From an uncultured Erysipelotrichaceae bacterium (GTDB lineage: Bacteria; Bacillota_I; Bacilli_A; RFN20; CAG-826): a stretch of DNA of 47,224 nt. Numbering within the stretch: the first letter of the stretch is position 1; the number at the start of each line of letters is the position of its first letter. The DNA lies in the NCBI GenBank assembly GCA_947303755.1, contig CAMYZF010000002.1:1-47224 (forward strand). Reading direction: 5' to 3'. The notes under the pieces were generated by a model. The model did no database searches and had not been told where the DNA came from. It saw nothing but the letters and a program-made list of their open reading frames with translations. Position numbers and translations under genes: made by a program. Shown here in pieces: positions 8,301 through 15,562 of this stretch.

Positions 8301-9635
8301 GCTGATCCATTCACAGTTGCTGAAGCCGGAGTTGTTATCGAAGCTTTAGAAACAATTGAAGCCAATGTTTCTGGTATCATTTCACAAGTCGATTCTTACG
8401 ACAGCAAATATCACAGTATTACATACTGGATTAGCGATGACGGAACAACAACCGATCAATTAGAAGTCTATTCTGGTAAAGGCTTATCAGGTGCTGACTT
8501 CTCAAGTAAAGACGATGTCGCAGTTGGCGCTGAAGTTGTCGTTAGTGGTACTCTCAAAAAGTACAATAGCGTCTACGAATTTGATAAGAACAACGAACTT
8601 GTTTCTTATGTCGGTCCAACTCCAGTAGTTACTCCTGAACTTTCACTATCGGCAGATCAGGGTTACTTTGGTCTAGATGGTGGAATGTCGGTCTTAGCTT
8701 CATGGGAAGGCTTTAGTGCTGATCCAACACTTAGTGTTGAAGGCACTCCATCTTGTGTTAACGTCAGTTTTGATGATGCACCACAAGTTTACTTCTCAGC
8801 CAAAGCTAGTGGTACTGAAATAGTTACTATCAAAGCAACTAACGGTTCAGAAGTTGCAACTGCAACATTTACAGTTGTTGTCACTGAACACGCTGGCACA
8901 GAAGCCGATCCATATTCAGTTACTGATGCTAAATTACTTCTTATAAAATTTGATAACATCAGCGGCACTGTTAAAGGCGTCATTTCCCAAGTTGTTTCTG
9001 ATTCATTCAGTGAAGGAAGTGCTTCCTATTATATTAGCGATGATGGCACAACAACCGATCAACTCCTTGTTACCTTAGGTAAAGGATATGGCGGTGCAGA
9101 CTTTGATTCTATCAGCGATGTCGCTGTTGGCACTCAAGTGTTTGTCGGCGGAACATTATTTGACGGTGGATTTGCTTCAGGTAGCTCCATTGTCTCACTT
9201 CCAAATGCTGAAGCATTTGCTCAAACACTTCTTGATGAAACCGATACCGTTTGCACAAATTCTGAAGAACCAGGATCTGCCAAACGTAAACTCGCTTTGA
9301 AGAAATTGTGGGGGAGCACTGGTGCAGTTGGTGCTGGCTATGAAGCTCTTACCGCAACTGAAAAACATGCTTTGATAAAATCAGCCGCTAAAGAAGATGG
9401 CTCAGTCGTCGAACAAGCTATGGCTCGTTATGATTACTTAGTCTCTGCTTATAGTTTGGATAATATTATCGGCAGAACACCTTCATCTAGCTTAGTTAAT
9501 ACTCAAACAATTTCTAACGAAAATAGTGTTAGCACAAGTGTTGCTACTAGCGTTGTGATTGTTGTTGCAGTCATCTCTATTACAACTCTTGCGGTACTCG
9601 TTGTCGTTAAGAAAAGAAAAGCAACTTCTAGATAA
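5394..9635 (+). CDS. Large modular cell-surface protein
   Basis: A 1413-residue secreted, membrane-anchored protein. Residues 1-34 look like a signal peptide (cleavage near AKA-AN); the end has a membrane helix followed by KKRKATSR. In between: a beta-rich domain, two near-identical Cys/His-rich modules (about 194-289 and 431-526) with CSLCGE, TCTEPGS and CTVCGAE motifs, other beta-sandwich regions, and three OB-fold-like repeats starting with DPYTVAEA, DPFTVAEA and DPYSVTDA (near 769, 968 and 1172), separated by Ig-like stretches. A helical domain with ARYDYLVSAY precedes the anchor. Binding to glycans, nucleic acid or host material is possible but not shown. Confidence 0.85.
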   Translation: MKLFSKITTAIVGIALAAGVGVAASGNKAKAANAAEVLSYKLDFAANSTDTDNNAALGTNVADYFVAGADYVSSLASSKVYLGKSSMNGLKFGSSSVKGTLTLTLASSGQVKATKIRLALAMYDSGQKVKVSINSASSGTGYSLLEPTTSLADYDVAWDGATNLSTINIESNVASKCRFYLDYIEVYVDDGGGSCDHNWVAGTVHNPTCTEEGYTEYQCSLCGETKHDNVTAALGHDFGNWEVTTEPTCTEPGSQTRVCSRDSSHVEVEPIAALGHNFVDGICTVCGAEQPSEVTVGYVFSEHYSADTEIDGVTIAADSNVSFVFAKREGGNATKYYANGTAARWYGGGTFTVSSTAGNILSIDVVYSRHDNAVTVDVGSYSDISSASGTGTWTGESSAVVFTQAGTTGHDRISSLSITYDGGSTPPTPVCTHNWVAGTVHNPTCTEQGYTEYECSLCGETKHDDFVAALGHDYGEWQTLTEPTCTEPGSKQHVCKNDSSHVEVEEIPALGHNFVDGVCTVCGAEEGSETTISLDFSSDSYGITTTQGNQTLTGDGATYGFEFGAGTGTGAKYNTDNKYVLFGKAGVYFRNTSAPENSYISAISWTYTSGVSTNVQLSLSYGEVALNAQSSPITSFGKATQNGEVSLTQSDTSKAYFFIYVTNAYNCQFKNFSVTWTKNSTPPTPVTSYTVTDSVANGSLDKASVNEGATLTTTITPDAKYDLPESVSVTMGGVAITADYTNGVVTVVNVTGDIEITAECGKTHGLWEDDPYTVAEARAAIDAGTNLSGAYVSGIISQVDSYNSTYHSITYWISDDGTTTNHLQVYSGKNVGNTDFSKVEDVEVGATVEVTGTLKKYNDTYEFDKNNYLVTYVAPVHVDPVITLSAYKGHLGMSEVGLEITCDSESFSGTPTFSVEGTPSYVNVSVSGSTITLSPKAVGTETLTVKGVYNTQEASKEFKVCVTQHAGSAADPFTVAEAGVVIEALETIEANVSGIISQVDSYDSKYHSITYWISDDGTTTDQLEVYSGKGLSGADFSSKDDVAVGAEVVVSGTLKKYNSVYEFDKNNELVSYVGPTPVVTPELSLSADQGYFGLDGGMSVLASWEGFSADPTLSVEGTPSCVNVSFDDAPQVYFSAKASGTEIVTIKATNGSEVATATFTVVVTEHAGTEADPYSVTDAKLLLIKFDNISGTVKGVISQVVSDSFSEGSASYYISDDGTTTDQLLVTLGKGYGGADFDSISDVAVGTQVFVGGTLFDGGFASGSSIVSLPNAEAFAQTLLDETDTVCTNSEEPGSAKRKLALKKLWGSTGAVGAGYEALTATEKHALIKSAAKEDGSVVEQAMARYDYLVSAYSLDNIIGRTPSSSLVNTQTISNENSVSTSVATSVVIVVAVISITTLAVLVVVKKRKATSR
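5974..6974 (+). repeat. Duplicated Cys/His module in the surface protein
   Basis: Two copies of about 290 bp, at 5974-6263 and 6685-6974, encode the same order of motifs (HNWVAGTVHNPTCTE, CSLCGETKHD, LGHNFVDG, CTVCGAE). Differences are mostly synonymous or conservative, so this is an internal domain duplication, not a mobile repeat. Confidence 0.85.
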
Positions 9636-9660
9636 GAAAAATTATTAACATTAATTTATG

Positions 9661-9690
9661 GAGAGTGGTTGAAAAATCACTCTCTTTTTT
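9661..9690 (+). terminator. Terminator of the surface protein gene
   Basis: GAGAGTG (9661-9667), 10-nt loop, CACTCTC (9678-9684), then TTTTTT. Confidence 0.9.
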
Positions 9691-9702
9691 ATTATCTATT
9701 GA

Positions 9703-9720
9703 AATACAACTAGTTGTATT
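9703..9720. promoter_or_regulatory. 18-bp perfect palindrome, likely antitoxin autoregulatory operator
   Basis: AATACAACTAGTTGTATT, immediately before a TATAAT at 9727-9732 and so covering the -35/spacer. Phd/YefM antitoxins usually repress their own promoter through such palindromes. Confidence 0.7.
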
Positions 9721-9760
9721 GAACAATATAATTAACAAAATATCTAAATAGGAGATTTTT

Positions 9761-9994
9761 ATGGAATACAGTGTTTCTGAAGCGAAAAAACATTTATCAC
9801 AAATAATTCAATGGTTATTAGATGAAAAGGAAGATTCGATAATCATTTCTAAGAATGGAAAACCAGTTGTTATGATGAGCCTTTTTCACAACAAGAATCC
9901 AATGAGAATAGGGGCCGCAAAAACCGAGATGAAAGACTTTGATATTTCACTAGAAAAATTTAATAGTATTCCTATCGATAATTTTGGGTTATAA
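9761..9994 (+). CDS. Orphan Phd/YefM-family antitoxin
   Basis: A 77-residue protein with the Phd N-terminal fold: SVSEAKKHLSQIIQWL, then IIISKNGKPVVMMS. The Phd family binds DNA as a dimer and neutralises a partner toxin through its C-terminal tail. AGGAG (9750-9754) supports ATG 9761. No toxin follows: the next gene starts 23 bases on and is an ATP-grasp enzyme on the other strand, and the preceding gene is the surface protein. Either the toxin was lost or this is a stand-alone regulator. Confidence 0.85.
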   Translation: MEYSVSEAKKHLSQIIQWLLDEKEDSIIISKNGKPVVMMSLFHNKNPMRIGAAKTEMKDFDISLEKFNSIPIDNFGL

Positions 9995-10017
9995 ATTTGC
10001 AATAACTAATAAGAAAA

Positions 10018-11205
10018 TTATTGTTTATTGTGAACAAATTTTTGGAAGTTTAAAGCGTCTTTTAAATCATCAAAAATAGCGATGAAAAATTCATCTCCCA
10101 TCGCTTGTCTAAATGATTCAGAATAATAGCCGTGTTCAATAATATTTTTACGATAGAATTTTTCAATATCCCCTGCAGATTCCACATATTTGTACTCATT
10201 TTTGCGATTTACTGAAATGGATACTTTATTAGTAGAATTGTCTAAATTTGAGATGTTTTTAGTGATGACATCTGCGTAGGTTTGATAGTAGTCAAATTTG
10301 GACACTAAATTGAGGAGTTCTGGGGTGTCTCCTCCTGGTGAACGTAGGTTAGCTTCAAGGGCAACAATTTCACCTTTATTTGCTAAGCCTTTTTTATCTT
10401 GAGTAAGGACAAAGAATTCTATGTGAAAACATCTTGATCTGATATTAAAAGATTTGACGACTCTTTCACCCATCTTTTTAAATTCTTCATTCATTGAGCT
10501 TTTTGCGTAATAATAGACATCTTTATTTTCTCTAACGACTGTCGCGATAGGAGTAGGGAATGTTTCATTAAAACAGATGACAACATCGCTTTGCTCGTTA
10601 GCGATTCCATCAAAAGATGTGATATATCCTTCTAAATATTCTTCGATGATGTATTTTTCATGAAGATCTTGATTATGGAAATTAGCTAGATCTTCTTCGT
10701 TTGAGATTTTAAATGTATCGGATGCACCGACACCAGAATCTGGTTTAGCAAATAAGGGATAGCCAACTTCTTTAGCAAATTTCTTTGATTCATCTAAAGA
10801 AGAAGCAATTATGTATCTTGCAGTTTTCACTCCAGCGTTTTGGAAATATTTCTTCATGCTGGATTTGCATTTATAGTCTAATAATTCTAGATAACGATAA
10901 CCTTTTTCGACAGCGAATTCTTCTCTTAATTTTGCATCGTTTTCCATCCAATATTCATTGTTGGATTCAATGAAATCGATGTGACCATATTTGCTTTGCA
11001 AATAACCAATCGTATTTCTCATCCAATCATAGTTGTTCATATTGGATACATAACAATACTCAGTTAGATTATCTTTTAACTCTTGATTTAGATTAGCATA
11101 TTGTTCATCACCAATACCTAAAACATTCACGCCTCTTTCTTTGAGAGCTTTGACGAAATGTGAATAAATTTTTGGGAAATTTGGTGATATAAATACGAAA
11201 TTCAT
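10018..11205 (-). CDS. ATP-grasp family ligase, substrate unknown
   Basis: A 395-residue cytoplasmic protein of the carbamoyl-phosphate-synthase-like ATP-grasp group. The first ~110 residues form a Rossmann-like pre-domain (FVFISPNFPKIY). The ATP-grasp part has the Lys segment YPLFAKPDSGVGASDTF (Gly-rich loop), the IIEEYLEG adenine-side motif and the metal/phosphate motif VALEANLRSPGGDTP. Such enzymes join a carboxylate to an amine or thiol; I cannot name the substrate. No Shine-Dalgarno: TATAAT lies 7 bases before the ATG on the minus strand (11218-11213), so the mRNA is probably leaderless. Monocistronic. Confidence 0.8.
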   Translation of the reverse strand: MNFVFISPNFPKIYSHFVKALKERGVNVLGIGDEQYANLNQELKDNLTEYCYVSNMNNYDWMRNTIGYLQSKYGHIDFIESNNEYWMENDAKLREEFAVEKGYRYLELLDYKCKSSMKKYFQNAGVKTARYIIASSLDESKKFAKEVGYPLFAKPDSGVGASDTFKISNEEDLANFHNQDLHEKYIIEEYLEGYITSFDGIANEQSDVVICFNETFPTPIATVVRENKDVYYYAKSSMNEEFKKMGERVVKSFNIRSRCFHIEFFVLTQDKKGLANKGEIVALEANLRSPGGDTPELLNLVSKFDYYQTYADVITKNISNLDNSTNKVSISVNRKNEYKYVESAGDIEKFYRKNIIEHGYYSESFRQAMGDEFFIAIFDDLKDALNFQKFVHNKQ

Positions 11206-11212
11206 ATTTACG

Positions 11213-11218
11213 ATTATA
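11213..11218 (-). promoter_or_regulatory. -10 box of a probable leaderless ATP-grasp mRNA
   Basis: TATAAT on the minus strand, 7 bases before the ATG at 11205; -35 is weak (TTTATT at a 16-bp spacer). Confidence 0.55.
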
Positions 11219-11242
11219 ATAATTCAATTTTAGAAATAAAGA

Positions 11243-11256
11243 AGAAAGCGCTTAAA
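11243..11256. promoter_or_regulatory. cre-like site 1
   Basis: AGAAAGCGCTTAAA, two mismatches from the Bacilli catabolite-response consensus TGWAARCGYTWNCW. It lies upstream of the ATP-grasp -10 box and in the hyd upstream region. AAAGCG here is also complementary to CGCTTT in site 2, so a hairpin is an alternative reading. Confidence 0.35.
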
Positions 11257-11303
11257 GGGGAGAAAAGATACCTTATTTGAAATATTCTCTTTCTTTTAGC
11301 CTG

Positions 11304-11317
11304 TGAAAACGCTTTAT
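11304..11317 (+). promoter_or_regulatory. cre-like site 2 upstream of the hyd promoter
   Basis: TGAAAACGCTTTAT, one mismatch from the cre consensus. Its centre is about 55 bp before the predicted hyd start, a position from which CcpA activates some Bacillus overflow-metabolism genes. No ccpA is in the window. Confidence 0.4.
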
Positions 11318-11328
11318 TAAAATAAACC

Positions 11329-11358
11329 TTGTCTCTTATTTTGTTTCCTTATTATAAT
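11329..11358 (+). promoter_or_regulatory. hyd operon promoter
   Basis: TTGTCT (11329-11334), 18-bp spacer, TATAAT (11353-11358), followed by GGAGGAG (11380-11386) before ATG 11391. Confidence 0.65.
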
Positions 11359-11390
11359 AATAAGCGTCATTTTATTGTTGGAGGAGATAT

Positions 11391-11870
11391 ATGGCTAAAT
11401 TACAACCACATGCTGTAAAACTCATTACAGAAATCGTTGAAAGATACAAAGACGAACCAACATCTACCATGATGATTCTTGAAGATATCCAAAAAGAATT
11501 TGGATATATTCCTTTGGAAGTCCAAGAATTAGTTTCAAAATTGACTGGTGTACCAGTTAGTGAAATCTATGGTGTCGTCACTTTCTATTCTTTCTTTTCA
11601 ATGACCCCAAAAGGAAAATACAACATTGGTGTCTGTCTTGGAACCGCTTGCTATGTTAAGGGTTCTCAATTAGTGCTCGATAAATTCTCTGAATTATTAG
11701 GCATTAAACCAGGCGAAACCACACCAGACGGATTATTCACCATCGACGTACTACGCTGCATTGGCGCATGCGCTCTTGCACCTGCAGTCACAATTAACGG
11801 CAAAGTCTATTCACAAGTCAAAACAGACGATGTTAAAAAGATTATCGCCGAATATAAGGAGGCTAATTAA
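11391..11870 (+). CDS. hydC: [FeFe]-hydrogenase subunit HydC (NuoE-like, 2Fe-2S)
   Basis: A 159-residue thioredoxin-fold 2Fe-2S protein of the NuoE/24-kDa family. N-terminal helical part with FGYIPLEVQELVSKLTGV; the cluster ligands are the four Cys in CLGTACYV and CIGACALAP. In trimeric hydrogenases this subunit works with HydB in electron transfer between NAD(H) and the other clusters. Strong GGAGGAG supports the start. Its stop overlaps the hydB start by one base (TAATG), so the two are translationally coupled. Confidence 0.93.
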   Translation: MAKLQPHAVKLITEIVERYKDEPTSTMMILEDIQKEFGYIPLEVQELVSKLTGVPVSEIYGVVTFYSFFSMTPKGKYNIGVCLGTACYVKGSQLVLDKFSELLGIKPGETTPDGLFTIDVLRCIGACALAPAVTINGKVYSQVKTDDVKKIIAEYKEAN

Positions 11871-13741
11871 TGGATAAGATCGCTAATGTAAAGCAATTAC
11901 AAGAACGCTACGAACATTGTGCGGATTGCTTAAAGAAGAAATTCAAATGCGCTCCAGGGCATCGTGCTATCGTTGTCTGTGGCGATACCGGCTGTTTATC
12001 CTTAAATAGCCAAGAAATCTTGGATGAATTCCAAAGATTAATCAAAGAACACAACTTAGAAGACAAAGTTACCGCTAACATGGTGGGCTGTCTCGGTTTT
12101 TGTTCCCAAGGACCATTCGTCAAAATTTATCCAGAAGAAACTTTATATAATAAAGTCACTCCAAAAGACGCAACCGAAATCTTTGAAAAAGATATTCTTA
12201 ATAACGAAGTTGTGGAACACCTTTTATTTATTGATCCACAAACCAAAGAAAGAATTCGTAAACAAGAAGATTACAATTATTACAAACTTCAAAAAAGAGG
12301 CTTTGCTTTAGTTGCAAACGCTGATATCAATCCAGAGAATTTAGATGAAGCTATCGCTATCGGAGCCTTCCAAGGACTTAAACGCGCTTTATCAATGAGC
12401 CGCAAAGAAGTCATCGATGAAGTTTTAAAATCAGGCTTAAGAGGAAGAGGCGGTGGTGGCTTCCCAACCGGAAAGAAATGGTCATTCGTTCCTGACACCG
12501 ATGAACCAAAATACATGATTTGTAATGGTGACGAAGGTGACCCAGGTGCCTTTATGGACCGTTCCATCATCGAAGCTAACCCATGGGCAGTTATCGAAGG
12601 TATTATGATTGCTGGCTATGCCATTGGTGCTAATGATGGTTATTTCTATGTCCGTGCGGAATATCCTCTTGCTGTTAAACGTTTAAGCAATGCAATTAAG
12701 AAACTAGAAGCTATTGGCTTACTTGGAGATAATATCCTTGATAGCGGCTTCTCGTTCCGTTGCCACATCCGTCTAGGCGCTGGTGCCTTCGTCTGTGGTG
12801 AGGAAACTGCTTTAATCAATTCTATTGAAGGTAAACGAGGTATGCCTCGTCCACGTCCACCTTTCCCAGCTGTTAAAGGCTTATGGGGACATCCTTCTGT
12901 CGTTAATAACGTTGAAACTTTAGCAAATATTCCATTCATCTTAAGAGAAGGATGGGAAAAATTCGCTGCAGTTGGTACTGATGACACCAAAGGTACAAAA
13001 GTTTTCGCCCTTGGTGGTAAAGTCAACAACGTTGGTTTAGTTGAAGTCCCACTTGGAACTACCTTAAGACAACTTATCTATGATATTGGTGGTGGCATTC
13101 CAAATGGTAAGAAATTCAAAGCCATTCAAACTGGTGGTCCATCCGGAGGCTGTTTAACTGAAAAAGACTTAGACACTCCAATTGACTTCGGTAGTTTAAT
13201 CGCTGCTGGCTCAATGATGGGTTCTGGTGGTGCGATCGTCATGGACGAAGATAACTGTATGGTTGACGTCGCTAAATTCTATATGGAATTTATCTGCGAT
13301 GAAAGCTGCGGTAAATGTTCACCATGCCGTATCGGTACAAGAAGAATGCTTGAAATCTTACAAAAGATTACTTCTGGTAGGGGTGAACCAAAAGATCTTG
13401 ATGATCTTCGTGAACTCGCTGAAATCACTCAAAAGAACTCTTTATGCGCGTTAGGTCAAACTGCCGCTAACCCAGTTCTTTCAACTATGAGAGCTTTCCC
13501 AGAAGAATACGAAGCTCACGTTAAAGAACATCGCTGCCCAGCCCATGTCTGTAAAGCGATGGTCACATATTCTATCGATCCTAATAAATGTAAGAAATGC
13601 TCACTTTGTGCAAGAAATTGTCCAGTTCAAGCTATTTCTGGTGTTGTAGGCAAAGAACCATATGTTATCGATCCAAAGAAATGTATTAAATGTGGCTTAT
13701 GCTTATCTAACTGTCATTTCGGTGCAGTCTCTAAGAACTAG
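11870..13741 (+). CDS. hydB: [FeFe]-hydrogenase subunit HydB (NuoF-like, FMN/NADH)
   Basis: A 623-residue flavoprotein that exchanges electrons with NAD(H). An N-terminal 2Fe-2S thioredoxin-like domain (CGDTGC; VGCLGFC) precedes the NuoF core with the FMN/NADH loop GLRGRGGGGFPTGKKW (around residue 190), ICNGDEGDPGAF, and the 4Fe-4S motif CGKCSPCRIGT with a distal Cys in SLCALGQ. The C-terminus adds a two-cluster ferredoxin (CKKCSLCARNCP and CIKCGLCLSNC). This domain order is that of HydB in NAD-linked trimeric hydrogenases, several of which bifurcate electrons between NADH and ferredoxin. Confidence 0.95.
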   Translation: MDKIANVKQLQERYEHCADCLKKKFKCAPGHRAIVVCGDTGCLSLNSQEILDEFQRLIKEHNLEDKVTANMVGCLGFCSQGPFVKIYPEETLYNKVTPKDATEIFEKDILNNEVVEHLLFIDPQTKERIRKQEDYNYYKLQKRGFALVANADINPENLDEAIAIGAFQGLKRALSMSRKEVIDEVLKSGLRGRGGGGFPTGKKWSFVPDTDEPKYMICNGDEGDPGAFMDRSIIEANPWAVIEGIMIAGYAIGANDGYFYVRAEYPLAVKRLSNAIKKLEAIGLLGDNILDSGFSFRCHIRLGAGAFVCGEETALINSIEGKRGMPRPRPPFPAVKGLWGHPSVVNNVETLANIPFILREGWEKFAAVGTDDTKGTKVFALGGKVNNVGLVEVPLGTTLRQLIYDIGGGIPNGKKFKAIQTGGPSGGCLTEKDLDTPIDFGSLIAAGSMMGSGGAIVMDEDNCMVDVAKFYMEFICDESCGKCSPCRIGTRRMLEILQKITSGRGEPKDLDDLRELAEITQKNSLCALGQTAANPVLSTMRAFPEEYEAHVKEHRCPAHVCKAMVTYSIDPNKCKKCSLCARNCPVQAISGVVGKEPYVIDPKKCIKCGLCLSNCHFGAVSKN

Positions 13742-13752
13742 GAGGTATTATC

Positions 13753-15528
13753 ATGGCTTTAGTGAATATTAAAATTGAAGGCAAATCCTATCAGGTTGAT
13801 TCAAGTTTAACCGTCTTAGAGGCTTGCAGAAAATGTGGATATAATATCCCATCACTTTGTTCATTTAAAAAAGACAACTGCTCACTTGCAAGTTGCCGTG
13901 TTTGTTTAGTGGAAGTTAAAGGTGCTAGAGGCTTAGTTGCTTCTTGTGCTTATCCAGTAAATGAAGGTATGGAAATTTCCATTTCATCGCCTAAAGCGAT
14001 GGAAGCGAGAAGAAATTCCGTTGAACTCATCCTTTCGAACCATCACAAAGATTGTTTACAATGTGAGAAAAATGGTAAATGTGAACTTCTTGAAGTTTCC
14101 AAAATGGTCGGCGCTAGAGAAGGTAAATTCGAAGGTGTCCAAACTGAAGCAACAATTGATGAAGTTGCTCCAGGTATTATTAGAAATACAGGCAAATGTA
14201 TCCTTTGCGGTAGATGTATCGAAACCTGTAAGAGATTGCAAGGTATTGGCATCTTAGGATTTGAAAACCGTGGTTTTAAAACCATCGTTGCTCCTGCTCA
14301 AAATAGATCGTTTGCTAACTCTCCATGTATGCAGTGTGGACAATGCGTACTTGTTTGTCCAACTGGCGCACTCATGGAACATAGCGAAATCCCACTAGTG
14401 GATAAAGCCTTAAAAGATGGCAAATTCGTTGTTTGCCAAGTCGCTCCTGCTGTTAGAGCAGCTATTGCCGAAGAATTTGATGAAAAGATCGGTACCAACG
14501 GCACCAACAAGATGATTGCAGCCTTACATAGATTAGGCTTCTCAAGAGTGTTCGATGTCAACTTTGGTGCAGACTTAACAATTATGGAAGAAGGCACCGA
14601 ATTAATTCATAGAATTAAAAATGGTGGAGTTCTCCCACAAATCACCTCCTGTTCACCAGGATGGATTAACTACATGGAATATTATTATCCAGAAGTTATT
14701 CCAAATATGTCATCTTGCAAGAGCCCACATCAAATGCAAGGAGCAATTACCAAAACATATTTTGCAAAGACACATAACATCGATCCAAAAGACATCTTCG
14801 TTGTCTCAATCATGCCATGTACTGCGAAAAAATATGAAAGATCTCGTAAAGAGATGGAAGTTGATGGACTTCGCGATGTTGATGCTGTCTTAACTACTAG
14901 AGAAGTCGCAAGAATGATCAAACGTTCTGGCATTAACTGGAAGAAACTTCCAGAAAATGAAGAATTCGATCAAGACTTACTTGGTCAATATTCTGGTGCT
15001 GCCGTTATCTTCGGTGTCACTGGTGGTGTTATGGAAGCAGCTTTAAGAACTGCTTACAAAGTTTTAACTGGTAAAGAACACGAATTAATCAAATTTGAAG
15101 CTGTTCGTGGTCTTGAAGGTGTTAAAGAAGCCGCTGTTGATATTAATGGCCAAATCATTAAAGTTGCAGTTGCTTCTGGCATGAGAAACGCTAAACCACT
15201 TCTTGATGATATCAAAACTGGTAAATCCCCATATGCTTTCATTGAAATTATGGGTTGTCCAGGTGGATGTATTAATGGTGGTGGTCAACCATACGTTAAA
15301 CCAATGTTCTTACCAAATGAAGACGATGACATTTTAGAAACATATCGTCAAAAACGAGCAGCGGTTCTTTACTCGGAAGATGAACGTCAAGCGGTCAGAC
15401 AATCACATAACAATCCTGACATTATCGCTTTGTACAAGAACTTCCTTGGTGAACCACTTAGCGAATTATCTCACAAATTGCTTCACACTCACTATGTGAA
15501 AGATCGTGAACAATATCCAGATAAATAA
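13753..15528 (+). CDS. hydA: [FeFe]-hydrogenase catalytic subunit HydA
   Basis: A 591-residue cytoplasmic hydrogenase that makes or uses H2. Order: N-terminal 2Fe-2S domain (CRKCGYNIPSLCS, CRVCLVEV), His/Cys cluster motif HHKDCLQCEKNGKCEL, two 4Fe-4S motifs (CILCGRCIETCK, CMQCGQCVLVCP), then the H-cluster domain. L2 is MPCTAKKYE (C356) and L3 EIMGCPGGCINGGGQP. L1 reads TSCSPGW (C300, S301) instead of TSCCPxW; an extra Cys lies in SSCKSPHQ (C322). Ungapped alignment to C. pasteurianum CpI puts S301 at the cluster ligand C300. The maturases HydEFG are not in the window. AGGAGG precedes the ATG, and a terminator follows. Confidence 0.96.
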   Translation: MALVNIKIEGKSYQVDSSLTVLEACRKCGYNIPSLCSFKKDNCSLASCRVCLVEVKGARGLVASCAYPVNEGMEISISSPKAMEARRNSVELILSNHHKDCLQCEKNGKCELLEVSKMVGAREGKFEGVQTEATIDEVAPGIIRNTGKCILCGRCIETCKRLQGIGILGFENRGFKTIVAPAQNRSFANSPCMQCGQCVLVCPTGALMEHSEIPLVDKALKDGKFVVCQVAPAVRAAIAEEFDEKIGTNGTNKMIAALHRLGFSRVFDVNFGADLTIMEEGTELIHRIKNGGVLPQITSCSPGWINYMEYYYPEVIPNMSSCKSPHQMQGAITKTYFAKTHNIDPKDIFVVSIMPCTAKKYERSRKEMEVDGLRDVDAVLTTREVARMIKRSGINWKKLPENEEFDQDLLGQYSGAAVIFGVTGGVMEAALRTAYKVLTGKEHELIKFEAVRGLEGVKEAAVDINGQIIKVAVASGMRNAKPLLDDIKTGKSPYAFIEIMGCPGGCINGGGQPYVKPMFLPNEDDDILETYRQKRAAVLYSEDERQAVRQSHNNPDIIALYKNFLGEPLSELSHKLLHTHYVKDREQYPDK

Positions 15529-15534
15529 CTTATT

Positions 15535-15557
15535 AAGCCCCTTAATGGGGCTTTTTT
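15535..15557 (+). terminator. Terminator of the hyd operon
   Basis: AAGCCCC (15535-15541), loop TTAAT, GGGGCTT (15547-15553), T-run to 15557. It ends only five bases before the galK ATG. Confidence 0.9.
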
Positions 15558-15562
15558 GAAAA

